From Alcanivorax limicola (GTDB taxonomy: Bacteria > Pseudomonadota > Gammaproteobacteria > Pseudomonadales > Alcanivoracaceae): a DNA stretch of 64,000 bases. The position numbers and the translations under genes are program-made. Each line of letters opens with the position of its first letter. Position 1 is the first letter of the stretch. Of this stretch, positions 54,238 through 62,324 are shown in pieces. Below the pieces are notes generated by a model that was not told the origin of the DNA, did not search any database, and was given only the letters and a program-made list of their open reading frames with translations. Location of the stretch: assembly GCF_019931215.1 (NCBI RefSeq), contig NZ_JAIOUB010000002.1:496001-560000 (forward strand), given 5' to 3'.

Positions 54238-54537
54238 ATGATGCTGTCCAGGCCCATTTATGTTTTCACAATGATTCTGGCGCTGGTGCTGATGCTGGCG
54301 CTTTCCGCCGCTGACAGCCGCCGCAATCTCGCGTTGTCTGGCTCACAGACGGTCATCAGCTGTCACAAGGTCGGGCAGACGGTGGGCCACACCGCGGCCA
54401 TGGCCGGTTTTGATCTGGTCGGCCTCAAGCCTTGTATCGCTGAAGAAAGCGGCGCCCGTCGCAGTGACGGGGATGCCCGCCCGCTGCCGGTGCAGTTGTC
54501 ACTGGAATACTACGATACCGACACCCAGGCGTACTGA
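54238..54537 (+). CDS. Short membrane/exported hypothetical ORF
   Basis: 99 residues (ATG 54238 or 54241, weak purine-rich AAAGAG upstream). One hydrophobic helix (YVFTMILALVLMLALSAADS) followed by a polar tail with two cysteines (ISCHKVG, LKPCIAEE). No family recognised. Ends 8 bases before the convergent MFS gene; preceded by the AT-rich gap. Plausible but unproven gene. Confidence 0.5.
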   Translation: MMLSRPIYVFTMILALVLMLALSAADSRRNLALSGSQTVISCHKVGQTVGHTAAMAGFDLVGLKPCIAEESGARRSDGDARPLPVQLSLEYYDTDTQAY

Positions 54538-54544
54538 GTTAGCG

Positions 54545-55855
54545 TCAGGCCGACACATCCTTGAGTCGGAAAGCGCTGATGGCGCCCGCCAGTCCCATCA
54601 TACCCAGCATGATCAGCACGGCCGCTGTGGAAATCAGTGACGCCAGCGCGCTCAGGCCGCCGGCGGCCAGCAGCAGCACGCCAATCGCCGTGTTGCTGAC
54701 GGCCACATAGTCCGTCCGTTTGTTCCCACCCGCCATATCCACCATGTAGGTCTTGCGACCGATGCGCACGCCCGCGTGGGCCACTGCCAGGACAAAAAAG
54801 GCCGCCGGATAGAACCAGAGCCCGGCCACCAGCGTGCTGTCGATGACGGCGAGGCCGCCGGTCAGCAGGCAGGCCAGGCTGGCCAGGGCGCCGCCCAGCA
54901 CCATGACCCGCCGGCTGGCCGTGTCGGCCATATAACCCCAGAGCGTCGCGCTGATGGCGCTGGCCAGGCTGGCGGCCATGACAAAGCTGCCCAGCGCCAG
55001 GGCGCCCCCACCCTGCTGTTGTGCCAGCACGACCATAAAGGGCGACGCCAGCGCCGATGCCATGAGCAAGGCGCGGGATATCACGAAATGACGGAAGGGG
55101 GCATCGTCGCGCAGCAATGACAGGCTGGCCAACGCGGCCTTGAACGCATTGCCGCCGCCGCTGGTTTCGCCATCGAATTCTTCCACCCGGGCAAACTGCG
55201 CAGCCGCCAGCAGCCACGTGGCTGCGGCGGCCAGCAACACCACCGTGTAGAAACCCGGCCCCGGCTCGGCATTGTCGTGGAATACCACGGCGGCCAGCGC
55301 CAGCGTTATCAGCCCGGAGAGCGTAGCGGCCAGCCCGCTGAGCCGGCCGCGCCGGGATTTGGGGATGCATTTGCCCTGCACGTCTTTCATTGCCACAGAG
55401 CAGAGGCCTCGGGCGAGGCTGAACAGGATCAGCAGGCCAATAATGCCAAGCCCGGCGGCCAGGCCATCGAGCAGCCACACGCACGCGGCCATGCCGGCGA
55501 CGGCCAGCCCTTGCAGGACCGAGCCCAGGACCCAGAAAGATTTGCGTTGCGGATGGCGGCGCACCCAGGCGCCGATGGCCAACTGGGGAATCAGTGAGCC
55601 GGATTCGCGGATCGGTACCAGCCACGCCACCAGCGAGGCCGGCGCGCCCACGGCGCCAATCAGCCAGGCCAGTACGGTTTTCGGGTTGATCAGGAGGTCG
55701 CCGATGCTGGTGAGCACCTGGCTGCTGAGCATGCGGACAAAATTGCCGGGCACCTCACGGCAGGCATCGTCGGAGATGTCGGTACAGACCCGTGCATCTT
55801 CGTCGTTGGCGACAAGCTGATAGAACTTGTCCGCCGCCCGCCGGTTGGTGCCCAT
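54545..55855 (-). CDS. Major facilitator superfamily transporter
   Basis: 436 residues with about 12 hydrophobic helices after a soluble ~60-residue head (MGTNRRAADKFYQLVANDEDARVCTD). Typical segments are VLAWLIGAVGAPASLVAWLV, VLQGLAVAGMAACVWLLDGLAAGLGIIGLLIL and [21 protein letters not shown]. Substrate unknown. It starts 3 bases after the metF stop, so it is likely the last gene of the SAM-cycle train and may export or import a related compound. Confidence 0.85.
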   Translation of the reverse strand: MGTNRRAADKFYQLVANDEDARVCTDISDDACREVPGNFVRMLSSQVLTSIGDLLINPKTVLAWLIGAVGAPASLVAWLVPIRESGSLIPQLAIGAWVRRHPQRKSFWVLGSVLQGLAVAGMAACVWLLDGLAAGLGIIGLLILFSLARGLCSVAMKDVQGKCIPKSRRGRLSGLAATLSGLITLALAAVVFHDNAEPGPGFYTVVLLAAAATWLLAAAQFARVEEFDGETSGGGNAFKAALASLSLLRDDAPFRHFVISRALLMASALASPFMVVLAQQQGGGALALGSFVMAASLASAISATLWGYMADTASRRVMVLGGALASLACLLTGGLAVIDSTLVAGLWFYPAAFFVLAVAHAGVRIGRKTYMVDMAGGNKRTDYVAVSNTAIGVLLLAAGGLSALASLISTAAVLIMLGMMGLAGAISAFRLKDVSA

Positions 55856-55858
55856 GTA

Positions 55859-56689
55859 TTACAGACCCAGATTGTCGAGAATGCGCAAGCTGGCGGCAGA
55901 CTGGTTCATGGTATAGAAGTGCAGCCCCGGCGCACCCAGCGCCAGCAAGCGTTCGCACAACCGGGTTACCACCTCTTCGCCAAAAGCGCGCAGGCTGCCA
56001 TCGTCCGGCTGGTGTTCTGCGCCCTTGCGCACCCAGCGCGGGATGTCCGCACCGCAGGCATCGGAGAAGCGCACCAGATTGGCAAAATTCGTGATCGGCA
56101 TGATGCCCGGCACGACGGGTGCGGTCACCCCCAGCTTGTCCAGCTGTTCCATGTAGTACGCATAGGCATCGGCATTATAGAAATATTGCGTAATGCCGTT
56201 GTTGGCGCCTGCATCAATCTTGCGTTTGAAGTGCGCGATGTCGTCGGTAAAAGAGCGCGCCTGCGGATGCATCTCCGGGTAGGCCGCGACTTCAATGGTG
56301 AAATGATCACCGGTTTCGGCGCGAATCAAGCGCACCAGATCGTCTGCGTACTTCAGCGCGCTCTGGGCATAGCCCATGCCGGACGGCATATCGCCGCGCA
56401 ATGCCACCAGCCGGGTAATGCCGGCGTCGCGGTAGCGGTGAATCAGGTCGGTGACTTCACTCTGGTCCTGACCAATACAGCTCAGGTGCGGCGCAGTATC
56501 CGTGCCGCCCTCGCGGACCTTCATGACCGTGTCCCAGGTGCGGTCGCGGGTGGAGCCGCCAGCACCGAAGGTCACGGAAAAGAATTCGGGGTTTTTCTTG
56601 AGCAGCTTCTGCTGCACGAGCTGCAGCTTTCCCAGGCCCTCGTCCGTCTTGGGCGGGAAGAACTCGAAGCTTATGGCATGTTTTGTCAT
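55859..56689 (-). CDS. metF: Methylenetetrahydrofolate reductase
   Basis: Reduces 5,10-methylene-THF to 5-methyl-THF, the methyl donor for methionine synthesis. 276 residues: MTKHAISFEFFPPKTDEGLGKL, SVTFGAGGSTRD (FAD/substrate loop), HLSCIGQDQ, ARLVALRGDMP-like stretch and FKRKIDAGANNGITQYFYNAD. Length is normal. Separated by 60 bases, including a strong hairpin, from ahcY upstream. Confidence 0.96.
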   Translation of the reverse strand: MTKHAISFEFFPPKTDEGLGKLQLVQQKLLKKNPEFFSVTFGAGGSTRDRTWDTVMKVREGGTDTAPHLSCIGQDQSEVTDLIHRYRDAGITRLVALRGDMPSGMGYAQSALKYADDLVRLIRAETGDHFTIEVAAYPEMHPQARSFTDDIAHFKRKIDAGANNGITQYFYNADAYAYYMEQLDKLGVTAPVVPGIMPITNFANLVRFSDACGADIPRWVRKGAEHQPDDGSLRAFGEEVVTRLCERLLALGAPGLHFYTMNQSAASLRILDNLGL

Positions 56690-56716
56690 GGTTTTTTTCG
56701 TTCCATTTGCCGTGTT

Positions 56717-56743
56717 GCCCCGCAGGTCATCGACCTGCGGGGC
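56717..56743 (-). other. Strong intercistronic hairpin between ahcY and metF
   Basis: GCCCCGCAGGTC-N3-GACCTGCGGGGC: a perfect 12-bp palindrome with a 3-base loop, 6 bases after the ahcY stop. No T-run follows on the reverse strand, so it is not a typical terminator. It may act as an RNA-stability or partial attenuation element that changes the ahcY:metF ratio. Confidence 0.75.
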
Positions 56744-56749
56744 ATGGCA

Positions 56750-58138
56750 TCAGTATTTGTAGTCTTCGGGTTTGAACGGGCCGTCTACCGGCACACCGAT
56801 GTACTCGGCCTGCTTCTCGGTCAACTTGGTGATGACACCACCGAAGCCCTGCACCATGTAGCGTGCGACTTCTTCGTCCAGATGCTTGGGCAGCACCTTG
56901 ACCGTCAGCATGTCTTTTTTCACCGTATCGCTGTGGTTGGCATAGGCCTGATCGAACAGGTACATCTGCGCCAGGACCTGGTTGGCAAACGAACCGTCCA
57001 TGATGCGGCTGGGATGCCCGGTGCCGTTACCCAGGTTAACCAGGCGGCCTTCGGACAACAGCAGCAGGAAGTCGCCCGCAGCCTTGTCGCGCCATACTTT
57101 ATGCACCTGGGGTTTGACTTCTTCCCACTCGAATGCCTTGCGCATGAAAGCGGTGTCGACTTCGTTGTCGAAGTGGCCAATATTGCAGACAACAGCGCCT
57201 TTTTTCAGCGCGCGCAGCATGTTGGCATTGCAGACGTCATAGTTGCCGGTGGTCGTGACCAGCAAATCGGTGGTGCCCAGCAGCGTCTTGTCGATGCAGG
57301 CGTCGGTGCCGGTATTGACGCCGTCGATGAAGGGGCTGACCACTTCATAGCCGTCCATGCAGGCCTGCATGGCGCAGATCGGATCAATTTCCGTGACCTT
57401 CACGATCATGCCTTCCTGACGCAGAGACTGCGCGGAGCCCTTGCCCACGTCACCGTAACCGATGACCAGCGCTTTCTTGCCGGACAGCAGGTGATCGGTG
57501 CCGCGCTTGATGGCATCGTTAAGCGAATGGCGGCAACCGTACTTGTTGTCGTTCTTCGCTTTGGTGACCGAGTCGTTGACGTTGATAGCCGGCACTTTCA
57601 AGGTGCCTTTCCTCAGCATCTCCAGCAGGCGGTGTACGCCGGTAGTGGTTTCCTCGGTGACACCGTGGATGTGCGTGAGCATCTCCGGGTAGGTCTCGTG
57701 GATGTAACCGGTCAGATCGCCGCCGTCATCCAGAATCATGTTGGCGTTCCACAGCTCCCCATCCGGTGTGCGACAGGTCTGCTCGATGCACCACATGTAC
57801 TCTTCTTCTGTTTCGCCCTTCCAGGCAAACACCGGGATGCCGGCAGCCGCGATGGCCGCAGCGGCGTGATCCTGGGTAGAGAAGATGTTGCAGCTGGACC
57901 AGCGCACTTCCGCGCCCAGTGCCTGCAGGGTTTCGATCAGCACGGCGGTCTGAATCGTCATGTGGATGCAGCCGATGATGCGCGCGCCTTTGAGCGGCTG
58001 CTCGGCACGATATTTTTCACGGATGGTCATCAGTGCCGGCATTTCGGTTTCGGCAATTTCGATTTCCCGGCGGCCATAATCGGCCAGCGCGATATCCGCG
58101 ACTTTGTAATCCTGCAGTGCTTTTGCTTTTGCGTTCAT
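56750..58138 (-). CDS. ahcY: Adenosylhomocysteinase (SAH hydrolase)
   Basis: Cleaves S-adenosylhomocysteine to adenosine and homocysteine. 462 residues: [21 protein letters not shown] at the N-terminus, [38 protein letters not shown]-binding [25 protein letters not shown] and C-terminal ...[13 protein letters not shown] (family Lys-Pro-x-x-Tyr-Lys-Tyr-type tail). ATG 58138 is preceded by GGAGAAAGAC and by the SAH riboswitch. Its neighbours metK and metF complete the cycle. Confidence 0.97.
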   Translation of the reverse strand: MNAKAKALQDYKVADIALADYGRREIEIAETEMPALMTIREKYRAEQPLKGARIIGCIHMTIQTAVLIETLQALGAEVRWSSCNIFSTQDHAAAAIAAAGIPVFAWKGETEEEYMWCIEQTCRTPDGELWNANMILDDGGDLTGYIHETYPEMLTHIHGVTEETTTGVHRLLEMLRKGTLKVPAINVNDSVTKAKNDNKYGCRHSLNDAIKRGTDHLLSGKKALVIGYGDVGKGSAQSLRQEGMIVKVTEIDPICAMQACMDGYEVVSPFIDGVNTGTDACIDKTLLGTTDLLVTTTGNYDVCNANMLRALKKGAVVCNIGHFDNEVDTAFMRKAFEWEEVKPQVHKVWRDKAAGDFLLLLSEGRLVNLGNGTGHPSRIMDGSFANQVLAQMYLFDQAYANHSDTVKKDMLTVKVLPKHLDEEVARYMVQGFGGVITKLTEKQAEYIGVPVDGPFKPEDYKY

Positions 58139-58144
58139 GTCTTT

Positions 58145-58233
58145 CTCCATTCGTTTTTGACGAATGGGCGCCGTTGTCGTGCCACCTGCCTGACCGAGCC
58201 TCGCGGTAATCCGCTGCAGCGCCCCTCGGTCAG
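58145..58233 (-). ncRNA. S-adenosylhomocysteine (SAH) riboswitch upstream of ahcY
   Basis: Read on the reverse strand: P1 5' strand CTGACCGAG (58225-58233), conserved core GGGCGCTGCAGCGG, small P2 loop, P1 3' strand CTCGGTCAG (58190-58198), then ACAACGGCGCCC whose GGCGCCC (58166-58172) can pair back as the pseudoknot. This matches the published SAH aptamer layout (CCGAGG-GCGCUGC...GGCUCGG...CAACGGCGCU). A downstream hairpin CCATTCGT/ACGAATGG (58147-58167) overlaps both the pseudoknot strand and the GGAG ribosome binding site, suggesting SAH binding frees translation (ON switch). Confidence 0.9.
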
Positions 58234-58260
58234 TCAGGCTCAGTAATAGATGTGCGAGTG

Positions 58261-59421
58261 TTACAGGCCTGCGTCCGCTTTCAGCGCGGCAGCCTTGTCG
58301 GTTTTTTCCCAGGTGAAGTTGTCACCGGTGCGACCGAAGTGGCCATAGGCAGCTGTCGCCTGATAGATCGGGCGACGCAGGTCCAGCATCTCGATGATGC
58401 CACGCGGACGCAGATCAAAGTGTTTGCGTACCAGTTCGATGATCACGTCATCGGCAACCTTGCCGGTGCCGAACGTATTCAGCGAGATGGAGGTGGGTTC
58501 TGCCACACCGATGGCGTAGCTCACCTGGATCTCGACCTTCGAGGCCAGCCCGGCAGCAACGATATTCTTCGCCACATAGCGGCCGGCGTAGGCAGCGGAG
58601 CGATCCACCTTCGTGGGATCCTTGCCAGAGAAGGCACCGCCACCGTGACGGGCCATGCCGCCGTAGGTGTCCACAATGATCTTGCGCCCGGTCAGGCCGC
58701 AGTCGCCCATGGGGCCGCCGATAATGAACTGGCCGGTGGGGTTGATATGAAAGCGGGTCTTGTCGTGCAGCCACTCTTTCGGCAACACCGGCAACAGCAC
58801 CTCGTCCATGATCGCTTCACGCAGATCTTTCTGGCTGATGTCCGGGGAATGCTGAGTGGAGAGCACCACGGCATCGATGGCCACCGGCTTGCCATTTTCA
58901 TAGCGCAGGGTGACCTGGCTTTTGGCATCCGGGCGCAGCCACGGCAGCACGCCGTTCTTGCGCAGCTCGGCCTGGCGCTCCACCAGACGGTGAGAGAAGA
59001 AAATCGGTGCGGGCATCAGCGTGTCGGTTTCGTCTGTGGCGAAACCGAACATCAGGCCCTGGTCGCCGGCGCCGATTTCCTTGTCTTCTTTCTCGTCCAC
59101 GCCCATGGCGATATCGCGGCTCTGTTTGCCAATGGCATTCAGTACCGCACAGGTGCTGCCGTCGAAGCCGACGTCAGAACTGTCGTAGCCGATATCCAGA
59201 ATGACCTGGCGGACCACATCTTCCAGATCCACATAGGTGGAGGTGGTTACTTCGCCGGCGATGATCGCCATGCCGGTCTTGACCATGGTTTCCACGGCGA
59301 CGCGGGCATGGGGGTCGTCCTTGATGATCGCGTCCAGTACCGCATCAGAAATCTGATCAGCCATTTTATCCGGATGACCTTCGGATACGGATTCGGACGT
59401 GAAGATGGAATATTCGCTCAT
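58261..59421 (-). CDS. metK: S-adenosylmethionine synthetase
   Basis: Makes SAM from methionine and ATP. 386 residues: [60 protein letters not shown] and [18 protein letters not shown]. Normal length. It follows the ArsR-methyltransferase gene by 33 bases with no evident own promoter, and is followed by the SAH-riboswitch-controlled ahcY. Confidence 0.97.
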   Translation of the reverse strand: MSEYSIFTSESVSEGHPDKMADQISDAVLDAIIKDDPHARVAVETMVKTGMAIIAGEVTTSTYVDLEDVVRQVILDIGYDSSDVGFDGSTCAVLNAIGKQSRDIAMGVDEKEDKEIGAGDQGLMFGFATDETDTLMPAPIFFSHRLVERQAELRKNGVLPWLRPDAKSQVTLRYENGKPVAIDAVVLSTQHSPDISQKDLREAIMDEVLLPVLPKEWLHDKTRFHINPTGQFIIGGPMGDCGLTGRKIIVDTYGGMARHGGGAFSGKDPTKVDRSAAYAGRYVAKNIVAAGLASKVEIQVSYAIGVAEPTSISLNTFGTGKVADDVIIELVRKHFDLRPRGIIEMLDLRRPIYQATAAYGHFGRTGDNFTWEKTDKAAALKADAGL

Positions 59422-59454
59422 CGATGCAGTGGCTCCATGGTGATGTGGTCGTTG

Positions 59455-60447
59455 TCAGCTTGTGATGTGATCCAGATGCGCAAAGGTGCGCACCTGAACC
59501 TGAAAACCGTTACGTAATGCTAGGAACTGGCTTTCCAGCAATGTCAGCCCGGCCCGCTCTGCCCAGCCGGTCAGCTCGGCCTCTTCAAAGCCCAGCCACT
59601 GGTCGCCGCAGTTGTCCCGCGTCCAGGCCTGGTCATGGCGGCTCAGCTCGGTGACCAGCAAGACGCCGCCGCGTCGCAGCCGGCGCGCGGCGCTGATGAA
59701 GCTGTCACCCGGCGCCGGCAAATGATGCAGCACCATATTCAACACCACCGCGTCAAACTGACGTGGTGGTGCGGCCTGGGGCCATTCTCCCAGACACAGC
59801 GTGACATTTTTCAGACTGTCGACGCTACGGCGCGCGTGATCCAGCATGGCCCGGGTATTGTCGAGCCCGGTGACCTGCTCGAAGCGGTCCGCCAGCCAGG
59901 CCAGGAAACGGCCATCGCCCGGCCCGATTTCCAGTGCCGCTTCGCCACCTTCCGGCAGTGCCCGCTCCAGCATCTCTGCCGCCAGGTCGCCATACTGATC
60001 AAAGTCCGCGATCAGGTCCTGGCGCGCCGTCAGGTCCCCCGCGTGACGATCAAAGAAGGCCCGGCTCTGCTCCGCCCGGCGTGCCACTACTCCGGCCAGT
60101 CGCTCCGCCACCTCGGTGGCCAATGGCAGCGTATCCAACTCGTCCAGCAGCGCCTGGTGCAGCAGGGCGGGCTCGCCATCGGTGGTCGGCAGCCGGCGTC
60201 GGTAGAAAATGGTATTGCCTTCCCGCCGCTGCTCCACAAGCCCCGCTTTGGCCAGCACCTTCAGATGATGGCTCATGCCGGACTGGCGTACTGCCAGTAC
60301 CTCGCACAGCTCCAGCACCGCAAAGCTGTTGCTGCCCAGCACCTGCAAGACCTGCAGACGCAGGGTGTCCCCGGCGGCACGCAGCAGGCCGGTCAGGGGA
60401 TCAAGCACATGGCCGCCGTCGGGCAGCTGGATCTGTGGCAGAGTCAT
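59455..60447 (-). CDS. ArsR-type HTH / SAM-dependent methyltransferase fusion (SahR-like)
   Basis: 330 residues. The N-terminal ArsR winged helix (about 20-90) reads TLRLQVLQVLGSNSFAVLEL and VRQSGMSHHLKVLAKAGLVEQRREGNTIFYRR. From about residue 150 there is a class I methyltransferase fold with SAM motif ALEIGPGDGRFLAWLADRF, acidic GLDNTR and FDAVVLNMVLHHLP. Proteins of this architecture include SahR, a SAH-responsive regulator of SAM-cycle genes; the location directly upstream of metK-ahcY-metF supports that. No Shine-Dalgarno precedes the ATG; a putative promoter places the mRNA start within a few bases of it. Confidence 0.85.
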   Translation of the reverse strand: MTLPQIQLPDGGHVLDPLTGLLRAAGDTLRLQVLQVLGSNSFAVLELCEVLAVRQSGMSHHLKVLAKAGLVEQRREGNTIFYRRRLPTTDGEPALLHQALLDELDTLPLATEVAERLAGVVARRAEQSRAFFDRHAGDLTARQDLIADFDQYGDLAAEMLERALPEGGEAALEIGPGDGRFLAWLADRFEQVTGLDNTRAMLDHARRSVDSLKNVTLCLGEWPQAAPPRQFDAVVLNMVLHHLPAPGDSFISAARRLRRGGVLLVTELSRHDQAWTRDNCGDQWLGFEEAELTGWAERAGLTLLESQFLALRNGFQVQVRTFAHLDHITS

Positions 60448-60456
60448 AAGGAGGGC

Positions 60457-60506
60457 AGTTTAGGGGATCGGCGCATCTATATCAAAGTTTTTTGATATAG
60501 ATGCGC
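60457..60506 (-). promoter_or_regulatory. Palindromic operator overlapping the promoter of the SAM-cycle train
   Basis: GCGCATCTATATCAAA (60471-60486), 4 bases, then its exact reverse complement (60491-60506): a 16+16-bp perfect inverted repeat. On the reverse strand TTGATA (60480-60485) and TAAACT (60457-60462), 17 bases apart, form a sigma-70 promoter whose -35 lies inside the palindrome. The predicted transcript start is about 60450, only ~3 bases from the regulator's ATG (60447), so the mRNA would be near-leaderless. The palindrome overlaps the 3' end of the S33 peptidase gene. Confidence 0.72.
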
Positions 60507-62148
60507 GGCATTCCGGGCTCGGTCCTGTTTCCTCCGGCTTGTACCCCCAGAAGTCAGCGGTTTCCCGTATCAGCGCATCAAGCGCGTCTGCATCATTGCT
60601 GGCACTGAGGGGGAGGTCGTCAAGGTCACAGTGTGGCGGGGTGGAGGCTCCCGCCCAGAACGCCCGCATTGCGGCGTGGGCACAGGGGTGGCCGAAGGTG
60701 GCGCCGTGAGGCGCGTTGGCAATGACGAGGTGCTGGCTGCGGGAAAGGTATTGCGCCGTGTGTTCTGCGTCGGCCACCGGCGTAACCGGGTCCAGACCCG
60801 CGCTGACGAGCAACGTCGGGATGTCACTCACGGGCGGCTCCCGCCACGCCGGCGTGGCGGGGGACAGCCCCATGCGCGCGCAGGCATTTTCATCGAAATA
60901 GGTGCTGATGAAAGGGGCGTGCTGTGGGTGCGCCGCCCACATGGCTTGCCAGGCTGCAGCGCTCAGGAAGGCGTTGTCCTGGCATTCCACCGCACTGAAG
61001 ATCAGCCTGTTGAACGAGCTGTCCGCTTCAAACGCGAGCAGGTTCCACAGCAGCATATCCAGGGCATCCTCCTCACCGTCCATGAAACGCGCGATCATCA
61101 GCGGCAGGAACGGCAGGGCCTCATTCGTGTATACATCGGCGGCGAGCGCCTCCAGCAGGCGCTGGTCGCTGAAGATGATCTGCTGACGCCGCCCGTCCTG
61201 CCAGCGAATGGTGCGAGTGACCGGGTTTTCGCGGAGCTCATGGGCCAGCGCCAGTATGGGGACGCCGGCCTCGCCGAAGCGCTCGTTGCACCAGGCGCTG
61301 GCTGCGCAGACCTGATCTATCCGGTCCAGCATCAGCGCAAAGAACCGCGGCAGATGCGTGAGGCCGTCCCTGTCAGGCGGGTAGACGCCGTCAAGGACCA
61401 TGGATTCAAGCCAGTCCGGCGCGTGCCGCGAAATCTGCAAGGCGAGCCGGGAGCCGTAGGAGATGCCATGCAGGTGGTAACGCGTATACCCCTGGCTTTG
61501 CTGCAACAGGCGCGCAATGCGATCCACATCATCGACCATCGCGGCGGTGCTGAAGCCGCGCAGATCGGTGCCTTTGGCGTGGATATCCTTGATGCATCGG
61601 GTCAGTGCCAGGGCAAAATCGGCGGCTTCCCTGTTCGGGCCCGAGTGGGCCGTGAGATGCGCCCGACGTTGCTCCCGGAACTGTTCGCATTGTGGATTCG
61701 GGAAGCCCAGGCCTGTCCCCCGGGGATCGAAGACAATCAGGTCCCTGTTGGCATCGACGGATTGCCACCAATCCTGCCAGCCCGCCAGGCCGAACTCCTC
61801 CAGCCAGCCTGAACCGCCGGGGCCGCCGGGGAGATAGATGACAGGCGTGTTGCCGGTGTTGCCGGAGCTGAATACGGCAATGGGTATCCAGATCTCACCG
61901 AGATGCTCGTCGTCAAAGCCCAGCCAGGCACAGCCTATCTCCGTGCCAGCGGGCATGGCAGGGAGCTGGTCGCATTCCTTCCACATGAGCCGCTCGCCCG
62001 TATCGCTGGTGATATCGGCAATGCTCGAAAAGCGGATGTCCTGCTCGTTGCCCTGCCGCTCGGTGGCTGCCGACCAGTAGATGAGGGCCGCAAGCGCGAC
62101 GGCCGCCAGTGTGAGCAGCAATGGCCTGCTGCGGTGATTGCGTGACAT
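60460..62148 (-). CDS. Exported/anchored S33-type alpha/beta hydrolase peptidase
   Basis: 562 residues: N-terminal membrane/signal helix (PLLLTLAAVALAALIYWSA), IYLPGGPGGSGWLEEF (oxyanion loop), VFDPRGTGLGFPNPQCEQ, nucleophile elbow HGISYGSRLAL, and C-terminal TAP-like domain with IPTLLVSAGLDPVTPVADAEH (Asp) and APHGATFGHPCAH (His region). This is the tripeptidyl/prolyl aminopeptidase pattern. ATG 62148 follows AGGGAAAT; a longer frame from 62199 is less likely. Its 3' end carries the palindromic operator of the next gene. Confidence 0.87.
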   Translation of the reverse strand: MSRNHRSRPLLLTLAAVALAALIYWSAATERQGNEQDIRFSSIADITSDTGERLMWKECDQLPAMPAGTEIGCAWLGFDDEHLGEIWIPIAVFSSGNTGNTPVIYLPGGPGGSGWLEEFGLAGWQDWWQSVDANRDLIVFDPRGTGLGFPNPQCEQFREQRRAHLTAHSGPNREAADFALALTRCIKDIHAKGTDLRGFSTAAMVDDVDRIARLLQQSQGYTRYHLHGISYGSRLALQISRHAPDWLESMVLDGVYPPDRDGLTHLPRFFALMLDRIDQVCAASAWCNERFGEAGVPILALAHELRENPVTRTIRWQDGRRQQIIFSDQRLLEALAADVYTNEALPFLPLMIARFMDGEEDALDMLLWNLLAFEADSSFNRLIFSAVECQDNAFLSAAAWQAMWAAHPQHAPFISTYFDENACARMGLSPATPAWREPPVSDIPTLLVSAGLDPVTPVADAEHTAQYLSRSQHLVIANAPHGATFGHPCAHAAMRAFWAGASTPPHCDLDDLPLSASNDADALDALIRETADFWGYKPEETGPSPECRASISKNFDIDAPIP

Positions 62149-62324
62149 ATTTCCCTGTCTCCCAGTAGCGCAAGCGCAGTACATCATGACATGGCCCACC
62201 GGGGAAGCGGTTTGCCGCCAGCCTCAAGCTGGGCGACAATAGCGCCCCTTTACCGGCGCCCCGGTTCCTACCGGCAGGCGCCGTTCTTGATTGACCGTGC
62301 AACAGACAGCTCAGGAGCCGCTTC

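Noticed and set aside
55919-58246. A 775-codon open frame on the + strand antisense to metF and ahcY
   Set aside because: It covers well-supported genes, has no ribosome binding site or recognisable domains, and its composition reflects the GC-rich codon bias of the opposite strand.
58252-59517. A 421-codon open frame on the + strand opposite metK
   Set aside because: Shadow of metK; no domain or start signal.
60471-60506. The long palindrome as a transcription terminator for the S33 peptidase gene
   Set aside because: It lies inside the coding end, before the stop codon, and no T-run follows it; an operator fits better.
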